DNA of 64,000 nucleotides from Sipunculus nudus (lineage: Eukaryota; Annelida; Sipuncula; Golfingiida; Sipunculidae): contig CM049320.1 in assembly GCA_026874595.1 (NCBI GenBank), positions 2,506,501 through 2,570,500 of the forward strand, written 5' to 3'. Both the position numbers and the translations under genes were made by a program. Positions 24,981 to 34,909 of the stretch are shown piece by piece. Each line of letters begins with the position of its first letter. Within the stretch, counting starts at the first letter, position 1. The notes beneath the pieces are model-generated. The model was not told the DNA's origin. It did not search any database and saw only the letters and a list, made by a program, of their open reading frames with translations.

Positions 24981-25450
24981 GCACCTCACTTCACCTCACT
25001 GGATACCCGCTGGTAGCACCTCACTTGACACCCACTAGTAGCACCTCACTGGACACCCACTGGTAGCAAATCACTGAACAACCACTGGTAGCACCTCACT
25101 GGACACCCACTGGTAGTACCTCACTGGAAACCCGCTGACAGAATCTCACTGGGCACCCGCTAGCAGCACCTCATTGGACATCCGCTGGCGGCACCACACT
25201 GGACAGCACCTGACTGGGCAGCACCTCGGTGGACTTCACCTCGCTGGACAGCACCTCGCTGGACAGCACCGTTCTGGGCAGCACCTCACAAGACAGCACC
25301 TCGCCCGATAGCACCTCACCAGACTACCTCGCCAGACAGCACCTCACTCGACCTCACTGGACACCGGCTGACAGCACCTCTCTGGCCACTGGGCAGCGGC
25401 TCCTCACTTGACAGCACCCACTGGTCATTGGGCAGCAGCACCTCACTGGA
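24981..25450. repeat. Minisatellite that switches from 25-bp to 15-bp units
   Basis: From about 25013 to 25187 the unit is 25 bp (typical AGCACCTCACTGGACACCCA then CTGGT), seven copies. From about 25205 the unit shortens to 15 bp (CACCTCGCTGGACAG), and the last part is mixed. The 15-bp unit is the 25-bp one without the ACCCACTGGT decamer. Open frames across it are repeat artefacts. Confidence 0.9.
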
Positions 25451-25551
25451 AACAGGGTTACGGCAATTCAGATCTCTGCAGGCTCCATACTGTCTGACGT
25501 AAATAATTGCCTGCACGTCCTTAAATACCCCTCTACCCAGGAAGCTATAAA

Positions 25552-25632
25552 ATGAAACACCTGCTTTTTCTACTCGGCCTGTCTTTGTTCATGAGCACGC
25601 TTAATACCCGAATAGGCTGGGAACAAAACACG
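25552..25632 (+). CDS. Possible signal-peptide first exon
   Basis: ATG opens a 27-codon frame reading MKHLLFLLGLSLFMSTLN, a good secretory signal peptide, and ends in phase 0 at a GTAAGA donor. No following exon was identified, and a TATAAAA word overlaps the ATG itself. It lies antisense to the 51-residue ORF at 25570-25725, and at most one of the two is likely to be real. Confidence 0.2.
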
Positions 25633-25725
25633 GTAAGATCGATGTACAAAGGCAGAAGTAAGTGCCCGAAGCGATTTAACAAAGGCCTGTAGTTCACTCA
25701 CCAAATTGTCAATGAAAGCGGCCAT
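25570..25725 (-). CDS. Possible 51-residue ORF with promoter-like upstream
   Basis: On the - strand ATG (25725-25723) in good context (AACAATGG) opens 51 codons starting MAAFIDNLVSELQAFVKSLR and ending with TAG (25572-25570). A donor-like GTGAGT sits after codon 8, so the ATG could also start a short first exon. Upstream on the same strand are a GACGCGCCGG word and an inverted CCAAT word (ATTGG). I do not recognise the product. It is flanked by repeats and may belong to a repeat unit. Confidence 0.25.
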   Translation of the reverse strand: MAAFIDNLVSELQAFVKSLRALTSAFVHRSYRVLFPAYSGIKRAHEQRQAE

Positions 25726-25800
25726 TGTTTAAGGGAACAATTTTCTGACCGGCGCGTCACTTCTCGCTCATCCAATAAAAATGTACAGCTAGTCCGGTAC

Positions 25801-26649
25801 AGTTAACCCGAGAAATGAAATAAAACAAGATCACACGATCCATTTCGTGACAACAATCTCAATTAAACTGCTGCTAAATGTCATTTTATAGTTAATTAAT
25901 TAAATCTGAGATCATTTATAACTGCGCATATAAACCTGTGCCTGTGGGAGAAATATTTTATTTTATGAAAACAAAACCTGGCCACGCTTAACCAACCCAA
26001 TGAACTTGGAACAAGTTGTAGACACCCTAACAACTTCCTCATACGTAAACTCAACACAAAGAATAATCCAGATTAGGCACGTTGTACATGCATTAACACA
26101 AACACGCTCCAGTGAACAAACAGTTGTTCAATGTACAACCCCTCCAGTCATACCGTTCTGAAGACTCGTGAAGACTCGTGTTTGCCACCTGTATTCTTTA
26201 TTTTTCATCCGTTTTCCCGAATATTTTAGACACTTAAATCATCGCAATCATATCAGTTTGTCAAATGTGGTCTCATCTAGTGTTCTGGATCCTTGCATAT
26301 CCTGACTAAATTTCAAGCTGTGAAGACTAGTGGCCTGTATTTTCTTCTATTTTTTAAAACATTTTCCTGTATGACTGCCAATTACATCACGGTATCAATT
26401 TCTCTACTCTGGTTTTATTTACCTTCCTGAAACTTGGTGTATTTATTACAACTCCCCTTCCCGCGAGACATATTGTTTTCAGTTCCATTATCATGCCTCG
26501 AAATTTAAAACAAATTATTTCTACCTAAATCTAGGAGTTCAAAATTTACTAAAATTGACCGTGATATTCGAGATCATATCAGCCGAAGTGTAAAATTCTT
26601 ATGAACCTTATAACATTTCCATCAAATTTAACACATAACCTTTGAAGTA
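25801..26649. other. Gene-poor stretch
   Basis: AT-rich; GAAGACTCGT is directly doubled at about 26161-26180. Nothing else recognised. Confidence 0.5.
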
Positions 26650-29380
26650 CTACAGCAGGTGCAGAAAATCTTCCTTTTATATTTATTAATGGCATATTTG
26701 GCAGAGTTGTACTTATTGCTAAATAGAATTATCATGCAGAATATCTATAAATATTTAGGGGAAAAAGCGGTAGTAATTGAGTACCATTAAATCTGGCTTG
26801 TAGTCTCCTTATGGTGACACAAGGTTAACGCTTGGTTTATTGCAAGATATTCAGCACCATTAATAACAAGAAAAATCCATTCCCAGGAATGCAGGCGTCC
26901 GCCATGCGGGCGGTGCATAATATGGGGTGCTCCCCAAAACGAGTTTGCATTCTCATATTCGTCCAGTACTCCCAGGTTTATTCGTGCAGAAATACCCTGA
27001 ATCTGTGTTCGCATTCAACTATTTAGTCCATATTACCCAGTTTATCCGTGTATAAGGGACTTAACATTTCAACATAAGGACATGAATATTCATTGCAGTC
27101 CTTCCTTGACCCGCATCATGAGGCGGACCCACACCTGAATCTAATCGATTCTTCCTGGAGTTTTGTTGTAAACAAACACACAAACATACCCTCTTGGAGC
27201 AGGCTGTAACTCTCCTTGGCAATGTAACGTTTCTGGGATATCTAATGATCTAGGTGCATGAGTAGGGTAGCCAGCCAAGAATATTTATAAATTAATTATT
27301 GTTTAGTCTATGATTATAAAAGGTTGCGATCTAAAAATTCGTATGGATTCCATTTAATAAACTAAAATTTTGGTTTGCCTTCTCTGTTTGAAATGATATA
27401 TTTCAAGCATTGAGACATGGTATCCTATATACACACCTGATTACTGTTATAATAAACACTTAATGACGTTGAAATGCATAATTTTAAAGATGCTACAATT
27501 GTGTCTATATCGTGATTGGCTGAATTGATGATACATTTTTTTCCGCGAATGAACCCTTTCTGAAGAAGAAGTCCCTTCAACACGGGTGAACAATCCTTTA
27601 CAGAGGAGTCTGATTGGTGTCTCATGTACACGTGATCCATGCACTAAGCATCATACTAAGTAATAATAGGCTTATAAAGAATGACACATCTTTCACGTTT
27701 TCCATGCATTAAGCATCGAAAGTGGAGCGAGTTGCCAGTGGGCCATGACACTGACCGGTTGCTCTTTTCTTTTATTAATGTTATGTATATGTTCTTTTGA
27801 AAAAGCCAATGGCTAATGTTACTATGTTGTAAAACAAACGGAAATTAAATTTTTCATTTTTTTCATATTTTGAATTTAGATATTATATGAATGAAGGGAC
27901 CTAATTTCATGGTTCAAAGGAGACCTCCAAAGTATGATTTCTGCTTCGTAGCTTGCAAAATTTAGGTTAAATGGCCTAATTTGAGGTTTCAAAGGAGATT
28001 TGCCAAGGACACCCCTGGATTTTATCTAAGAAGAGTGATGGGCAATCGATACAATTTTTGCACTGTCTGACTGCTCATTATCATGCTTCTGGCCAGTAGT
28101 TTGCACAATATAGGTCACCATGACCTTATTTTAAAGATTTGCCCTGGACCTAGGCCTAATCCATACAAGTTGTACCCATCTGATGTTCAAATATTGTTTT
28201 TGGCCTGAAATCTGCAGGTTTCCAGTTGGATTTGCCAAGATCTCCCTGCATGTGGTGTTAGAAGATTTTATTTCATAATGATACAATTTGTGCCATATCT
28301 GACTGTTTTTAACATGTATTATAGTTAAGTGGCCTAGTTTTAGGATTCAAGGGAGACTTGCCAAAGACCTTCCTAAATTTTAACAAATGAAGGTTGTGAG
28401 AAAAATAGATACATTTGTGCCACGTCTGATTATGTGTGTGCTCATAAGACATTTTTCCTACAGATCACAGAATATAGTACACAGTGACCTAATTTCATGT
28501 TTCCGAGGACATTTGCCAAGCACGTCCCGGAATCTTACGTTAGAAATTTCTAGACCTAAAGGATACAATTTCTGCCCCGTCTGACTGTCGGGGTACACAA
28601 AATCATGATTTTTGCCCGTAAACCACAAAATATAGGTCACTCTGACCTAATTCTACGTTTCCAAGTAGATATGCCTAGAACCTCCCTTATGTTGCGTTAG
28701 AAGTATCTAGGCCCCTAACAGATAAAATTTGTGCCCATTAAACATCCAGGGTGCCCATAGTTCGCAGAAAAGATTTCACAGTGACCTAATTTCATGTTTC
28801 AAAGGACATTTGGAGAAGCCTTCCCTAGAGGCTACGTACGAGGAATCTAGGCCATATTTTACAATTTGTGTCCATCTGACTGGGTGCTCAAAATCATGTT
28901 TTCTGCCCACAGGTCGCAGAATATAGGCCACCATGACATCATTTCAGGGTTTAATGGACATTTGCCTCGAACCTTATTGAATGTTATAAGATTCTAGGCC
29001 TAATTGATATAATTTGTGCCCCGTCTTACTTTCCGTGTGCTGAAAACTAATTTCTGGTTTCCAAGGAGATTAGCCTAGGATCTTCCTGGATGTACAGTCA
29101 GAAGTTTCTAGGTCGAACGATTACAATTTGTGCCCAGTTAACGGCCGGATGGCGGGACAACCGGGCGGACGATATAGCTCAGATGACTTAGAGTCAGCTG
29201 AGTTAGAATCAGAGGTGGATAATAAGCAACTTCTATGTTCTTTGAAAATAAAAGTTTGATCATAGTATATATGTAAAGGATGTTTTATGCTATCTGTGAA
29301 TGATGGACATCCCGTCCTCATTCTGCTGACGATGGTAAAATTCTTGTTTTAAATACCCTATAAGGGTTTCTTGAAGGCGA
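26650..29380 (+). repeat. Segmental duplication, copy C (with satellite insertion)
   Basis: Aligns with 30480-32000 over successive blocks: the CGGTAG/GAGTACC core and GTGACACAAGGTTAACGCTT (about 26769-26833), ATTCAGCACCATTAATAACA, GCAGGCGTCCGCC, GTTTGCATT, then GAAATGCATAATTTTA (27470) and GATGCTACAATTGTGTCT, up to TAAAAGTTTGAT-ATA and ATTCTTGTTT (29339). Identity is diverged, with a block of about 1.5 kb (27694-29235) present only in this copy. Confidence 0.8.
27694..29235 (+). repeat. Satellite-like array inserted in copy C
   Basis: Nine diverged units are marked by ATACAATTTGTGCC-like words near 28048, 28165, 28280, 28408, 28563, 28720, 28858, 29005 and 29121, spaced 115-157 bp. Between them recur AGGTCACCATGACCT, CAAGGAGATTTGCC and TCTAGGCCTAAT words. 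The array is missing from the other duplicate at 31510-31550. Confidence 0.8.
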
Positions 29381-30479
29381 GTCCCTTATATGGATCCCCC
29401 GCGATTCAGTGAAAGTGAATAATTACGAAAATAGCGAATATAAAGCCAAACACATTAATGTATTGCCCGTTATTAAAATATTCCATGCTTATATTGCCGA
29501 AAGGATATCTGTTGTATTAGTTCGTGAAACAAGGTTTATTGTACAAGGGTATAGTCCAGAACGTTTTCTAATTCCGCAAAATTTTCAACCAATCTTTTAT
29601 CCTGTCTTACATATGGTTTATAAATATGCTGACTGCATGTTAAGCCAAGTCATAAGCTGATATATTGTATTCAGCATCACAGGGCACTGAATTAAGGGTC
29701 CATATGCAGAAGTAGTAGTCCCTCATATACGGAGCGGAAGCTTAGAATTTTAAACTTGCAATATGAAATAAACACGATACCAAATGTGTAATTACCCTAA
29801 TAAATACGGTAACATTATGTGTAGGACGACACCTGACTGCGTGGTAAGTATGGCGATGTACAAGTTGATAGGCCTAATGCATATGCGGAATAATAACACC
29901 ATTAGCTAGCGATTATGTCACATGAATTTTAGCAGCTTTACCCGCTTGTAATTTTCTTCACGGGTTGTGTTAAATATTAATGTAGTAGACTAAAAGTGCT
30001 TTTAATGTGATAAAGGATGATGAACCATTATTTATCGATTATTTTATGTACGTTTTACGTTATCTTGAAATCTAGTATATAGTAGTATCTGAATCATTGA
30101 CCCCCGTAAATGGTATGACATCTACACCTGTATTCATAATGAAACAATCAATCCACCCGAGTCCAAGGTCGACATGCGCAAGGTTCCGTTTTGATGTTGT
30201 ATAAAAACTTATCTCTGGAGTTGATAAACTAGTGGCAATTATAGTAATACCTCAAATGTGAACATGTCACATAAGAATTCTAAACTTGCAGTATGACGGT
30301 TTGAAGGTAGTAATCACGGTTAAAAATGTACAGTAATGGACTTATGGAATAAATGCAATGAGGTGTATCAGTACAAACATGCAAACAGTTCTGTTGAACG
30401 AACTTTGCAAGAGAGCGCACACACGCACGGTAATATCATGTAATTTTGTCAGATTTTATCTTTCCAAGCCTTGTGTTAA
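29381..30479. other. Gene-poor stretch between duplicates
   Basis: Contains an open frame at 29409-29660 without a recognised product; AT-rich otherwise. No repeats matching the flanking duplicates were seen. Confidence 0.4.
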
Positions 30480-32000
30480 ATGACACCAATACATTATCAG
30501 CCAAAATACATATATCAAAAGGTCAATAACAGATACAGAAAAAAGTTTCCTTTTAGATTTATCAATGGGATATTAGGCAGAGTTATATTATTGCTAAATG
30601 GAAAAATCTTGTAGAATATCTATTAATATTCAGGTGAAAAGGCGGTAGTATTTGAGTACCATTAACTCTGGCTGGTAGTCTCCTAATGGTGACACAAGGT
30701 TAACGCTTGGTTTATTGCATGATATTCAGCACCATTAATAACAAGAAATATACAATCCCAGGAACCCAGGCGTCCGCCGTGCTGGGGGTCCTTAATGCCT
30801 GATGCTCCCGTAAAAGGTGTTTGCATTATCGTATTCTGCCAGTACTCCCAGCTTCGTCCTTGCAGAACTATTCACCCCAGATTTCCAGGTTTATCGATGC
30901 ATAAGTGAGGTCCTTCCTCGACCCGGATCATGAGTCGAATCCACACCAAAACCTAATAGATCCTTCTTAGAATTTTTTTGTGAACAATACTGTTTGCAAT
31001 ACCCCGTGACAATCAAAGCTTTATTGGATTTTAGTAGGACGTTCCTATCATTCAGGTTACTACCTGTGCATGCGTAGGGAAGCCAGCCGTAGGTATTTGA
31101 TAACAGAAATTTGAAATAAATGTATAGTCTATCATATTAAGAAGATTAAGATTAAAAAATACTGTATGGAATCCATTGCATACACTACAATTTTAGTTTG
31201 CTGTCTCTCTTTGATATGAACTGTTTAAATCACCTATAAAAGACGTCATAAATTCACGCATGGTTACTCTTATAATGAACACTTAACGACATTGAAATGC
31301 ATAATTTTACAGATGCTACAATTGTGTCTTAAACGTGATTGGCTTTTGCTAGCAATATTTTTTATGCAAATATATCGAATGAACCCTTTGTGACGAAGAC
31401 GTCCCATAATCACGGGTAAACATTCCTTTATACAGTGGTCCAGTCAGCGTCTCATGTATGCATTATCCATACATAAAGCATCGACAATTGAAATACCAAT
31501 GTCCCATATTAGGCCGATTAAGAATAATATCTTTTAGGTTCTCTGTAAATCGAAGTTTGATAATATATAACAGATTTTTTTTTGTATCTGTGAATAATGA
31601 ATATCGTGTCCTTGACCTGCTGACGTTAACATAATTCTTGTTTACCTTAAGCAGCGTTTCCATGTGCGCGTATATGCGTGAAAAATCGCTCATATGATTT
31701 TGTAACTGGGGTGTTTCCATGTGTCCGTCAGCGTATATGTGTATGTGCGTATATGCATGAAAATCTCCACGTGAGCAATTTTCACGCATAGTGTCGGCGT
31801 GAACCGAGGGATTCAGGGTAAAATGACGTTATTTCAACATGTTTTTGTTGAAGGCCTGCTTGATCCACTGTACAAATAAATACGTCTGCCAGTTCACGCA
31901 TATACGAACACATGGAAACACACCTATTTTTTAACGCATATACGCACATGCGCATATAAGCGCACATGGAAACAGACCTTTATAAGTATACTTTATAACT
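30480..32000 (+). repeat. Segmental duplication, copy D (with inverted-repeat element)
   Basis: Second copy of the 26650-29380 block, also sharing its leader with copy B. It lacks the satellite array but carries a 330-bp inverted-repeat element at 31650-31979. Homology resumes past the element with TATAAG. Confidence 0.8.
31650..31979. mobile_element. 330-bp MITE with TTA target-site duplication
   Basis: Inverted ends share GTTTCCATGTGCGC (31655-31668 and its reverse complement near the right end), with further internal copies of the TTTCCATGTG and ACGCATATACG words. It is flanked by TTA at 31647-31649 and 31980-31982. The paralogous site at 29354-29364 (TACC-CTA-TAAG) shows one trinucleotide and no element. 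No transposase is encoded. A 3-bp TWA-type duplication fits PIF/Harbinger-like MITEs, but the superfamily is not certain. Confidence 0.75.
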
Positions 32001-33079
32001 GCAGAAAACTATACAAGCCAAAAACGCGCTGTAGTATTTAGGTGCTTATTATTTAACTGTTGGCCAAATAAAGTATTACACTGCATCATAGTGGTTTTTT
32101 TTTTAGCAAATTAACCAATGTGGTTAAAGTAACCGTATTCCTCATCCGGCAATCCTATTAGTGTGTGGCCATGAGAATGGTTTTGTTTCGTAATAAGAAT
32201 AGCAAATATTAGTGGCATCAAGTGTTGTAAACACAGTCAAAGACAGTAAGAGTTGTTTTCACTGTAATTGCGGTAATATTTTGAATCCCTTGTGGTAAGG
32301 TGAACACAGACACATTTAGTTAAAATATAAAAGATTTTGACTGCCTTGTTGAAGTGTTGAGCATGTTATAGTAAACAGTAAGGTATAGGTGCCGTGATTA
32401 AATGTAGTGGTTTTAGCAGCGAGGTTTTCTGCTACACTGTAAAATCTGTGTACCGCTAATATATTTTGTAAATACAAAACCAGGAGAGTTATGAATTAAA
32501 TGGTATATGTGGTAAGCATTCCTATATTTTAAAAGATCGGATAGTTAGTTTTAATAAGTCAATATATTATAAATAATTATCTATCAGAATAGTGATTCAT
32601 TTGTTCATACATTCATACCTGAAACCAGATGGAGTACCAATCACCAAGTCAACTTCACCCAGAAAATAATACAGTTTGATTACTCTCATTATATTGAGGA
32701 AAATAGAATTAATGGTAAATGGATAAAATATAAGGTGCTTTGAACAAAATAAAACGATCGATCATTAAAGCTGATAAAGTAGTGGCATACTGCCATTTGA
32801 CTAAAGAATATCTATTAATGAATATTAAAGAATAGTACCATGATACATTGAATGTATTAGTCAAACACATTTTAATATCTCGCCCTTGGCCTTTTCGTAT
32901 CCTCAATTCGATTGGTCCATCATTTGGTTAAATTAGATATACAGTTCTTATAACAAAGGTTTCCTATTGGTAAAGGTATCATTTGATTGACAGGTGGTGG
33001 TTGTTAAAACGATCATGTCTTACTCCGTTTCACCAAAGACGACCAAGGCAAACTTTCCGTGTTGTGTGAACATCAGTAA
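32001..33079. other. Upstream region of the fibrinogen-related gene
   Basis: AT-rich, no exon recognised. Promoter-like words close to the gene are TTATAAC (32948-32954) and CTATTGG (32965-32971, inverted CCAAT). The transcription start cannot be fixed by eye. Confidence 0.4.
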
Positions 33080-33347
33080 ATGACCAGAATGCTGACGCAT
33101 GTCTGTATCCTTGGATTGTTGACCAAGAGTCTGTGTGCTCTAGGTACAGGTCAATGTCACGTGGCATGCCAGACAGTCGAGACGATGAACACCAAATTAA
33201 ATCTGCAATTGTATCGGTATGACCAGCTGCAGCGCAGAGTAGCTGCTCTAGAAGGAGAAAGTAAAGACCAGGAGGGAGAAAGTAAAACCAAGACGAAAGT
33301 CTGTGACGTCAAAGACATCAGGCGGCCAGATGGTAGATTACCAAAAG
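33080..33347 (+). CDS. FReD gene exon 1: signal peptide and coil
   Basis: 89 codons plus one base, ending CCAAAAG before GTAAGT (phase 1). It has cysteines C9, C19, C26 and C30 and the coil LQLYRYDQLQRRVAALEG. The acidic/Ser repeat GESKDQEGESK is an internal doubling of EGESK. Confidence 0.9.
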
Positions 33348-33417
33348 GTAAGTCACAACCTCTTTATATAATTGTCAACCTTTAATTACACAATACTGAA
33401 ATGACAATACTTGTACG

Positions 33418-33495
<78 letters not shown>

Positions 33496-34558
33496 CCTAA
33501 ATAATGTGGACATCCTTGGGACTGAGTCAAAATGCTCACTTTATAGAAATGACCATTCTTATGGAGGTCAAACTGCCCAGTATAAAGAGGGACACACTCT
33601 CCTGAGGAGCCCACAAGGAGTGATTTCCAATATACACAAAATAAGATAATACTATATGTAAAGTATATGCTAGTTTAATCCGAAAATCTGGGCTTCTTAA
33701 TTTTAAATTCTTAATGATTTAAATATCTCCCTTGCATGATTACACATAACGTTTGGAATCAAATGATATTTTTTCTTGAAATGAATTTAACAAATAATAA
33801 ATTTGGCTTTTAAAATTAAACAACTAATATAAACCAGGTGACCACAATGACCATTTTGCCATCAGTTCACGCTAATCTTTTAATTTTCTATTTATGTTCC
33901 TGCAAAATCTTAAACATTTTGTCCATATTTTATTTCAGATTGCTCAGAGATCTACGCCCTTGGGGGTCGAGCTGACGGAATTTACCTCATCCATCCCTGT
34001 GACGCCCCCCGGCCGTTCAGTGTCCTGTGTGAACTCACTCTTGACGGAGGATGGACGGTCATCATGAGGAGGTTTAACGGCTCTGTTGATTTCTACCGAA
34101 AGTGGGCGGATTTCAAGAAAGGGTTTGGTTCCTTGGATGGCGAGCACTGGTTGGGTAATGACAAAATCCACTGGCTTACGTCACAGAACCACTACAAGCT
34201 GCAGTTGGACATGAGGTACTGGACCAGTAAGATCTCTTATTATGCATCATATGACCGCTTCTCCATCGGTGACGAGGGCGCAAAGTACAAGTTAAACATA
34301 CACGGTTACCACGGCAATGTTGGTTTTGATGGTCTGTCTCGATTCAATGGCGCACCCTTCAGCACGCCGGACAGAGATAATGATGTTTGGTCAAAAAACT
34401 GTGCAGAATACTGCAAAGGCGCTTTCTGGCACACTAGTTGCCACGGGTATGCACTCATCACCGGCATGTTCAAGGCGTCCTGTGAGAAGCACGATTGCAT
34501 GGAGTGGAAGAAAGGTCAAGCCCTCGACCGAATTCTGATGAAGGTCAAGCATGACTGA
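33080..34558 (+). CDS. Secreted fibrinogen-related protein (FReD), 295 aa, two exons
   Basis: Joined exons 33080-33347 and 33939-34558 (888 nt). Residues 1 to about 20 are a signal peptide (MTRMLTHVCILGLLTKSLCA). Residues 36-64 form a short charged heptad-like coil that may oligomerise the protein. Residues 91-290 are a fibrinogen C-terminal domain: CSEIYALGG, GIYLIHP, DGGWTVIMRR, GSVDFYRKWADFKKGFG and GEHWLGNDKIHWLT. The calcium loop DRDND is at 234-238, and the conserved cysteine pairs are C91/C120 and C244/C257. Additional cysteines are C110, C248, C271 and C276. The usual N-L-N-G after C-H is changed (CHGYALITG). Invertebrate proteins of this type are secreted lectins that bind acetylated sugars on microbes; that role is inferred here. 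The start is the first ATG before the signal peptide. Poly(A) signal AATAAA is at 34881-34886. Confidence 0.92.
33418..33492. repeat. (TA)n microsatellite in the FReD intron
   Basis: About 75 bp of AT dinucleotide with one AAAT interruption, 70 bp past the exon 1 donor. Confidence 0.95.
33939..34558 (+). CDS. FReD gene exon 2: fibrinogen domain
   Basis: Starts after TTTTATTTCAG in phase 1, so G plus AT completes Asp90, then CSEIYALGG. The whole fibrinogen domain is on this one exon, and TGA is at 34556-34558. Overlapping open frames on both strands are shadows of this exon. Confidence 0.93.
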
Positions 34559-34880
34559 ACATGGAAAAACATTATTACAACCGCGTCTATAATTTCTGTT
34601 TAAATACTTAGTTAACCATAGTAACAGGTAAAGATCGCAGTATGTATTTACCACCGTTTTATCCCGTTGGTGAATACACCAATTACACATCCGTGTGAGA
34701 GATAAACTACACTTTGCTTATATTCTCTTTTGGCCATTCACTATATAAGAAGAAATTAAATATATTCTTTAAAAGAACGCTTCGTCCTTGTTCCTTGATT
34801 GTTAAGGAAGGCTCCCACCACAGAACTTGGCACGCAGTGTTGTAATTTGGATCATGCAGCTCAGAGTAAAGTTTGATTTC

Positions 34881-34886
34881 AATAAA
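34881..34886 (+). terminator. Poly(A) signal of the FReD gene
   Basis: AATAAA 322 bp after the stop codon, the first good signal on the strand. Confidence 0.5.
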
Positions 34887-34909
34887 ATGATGAAAAATCA
34901 CATTCTGTT

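Noticed and set aside
24853-25516. ORFs on both strands through the CACCTCACTGG minisatellite
   Set aside because: Thr/Ser/Asp-rich repeats follow directly from the tandem unit; no start context or conserved protein.
31463-31967. Minus-strand ORFs of 108 and 61 codons
   Set aside because: They cover the inverted-repeat element and its flank; HIHIYADGHMET-type words come from the ACGCATATACG repeats.
34306-34690. Frames in other phases and on the - strand over the fibrinogen exon
   Set aside because: Shadows of the strongly supported FReD exon.
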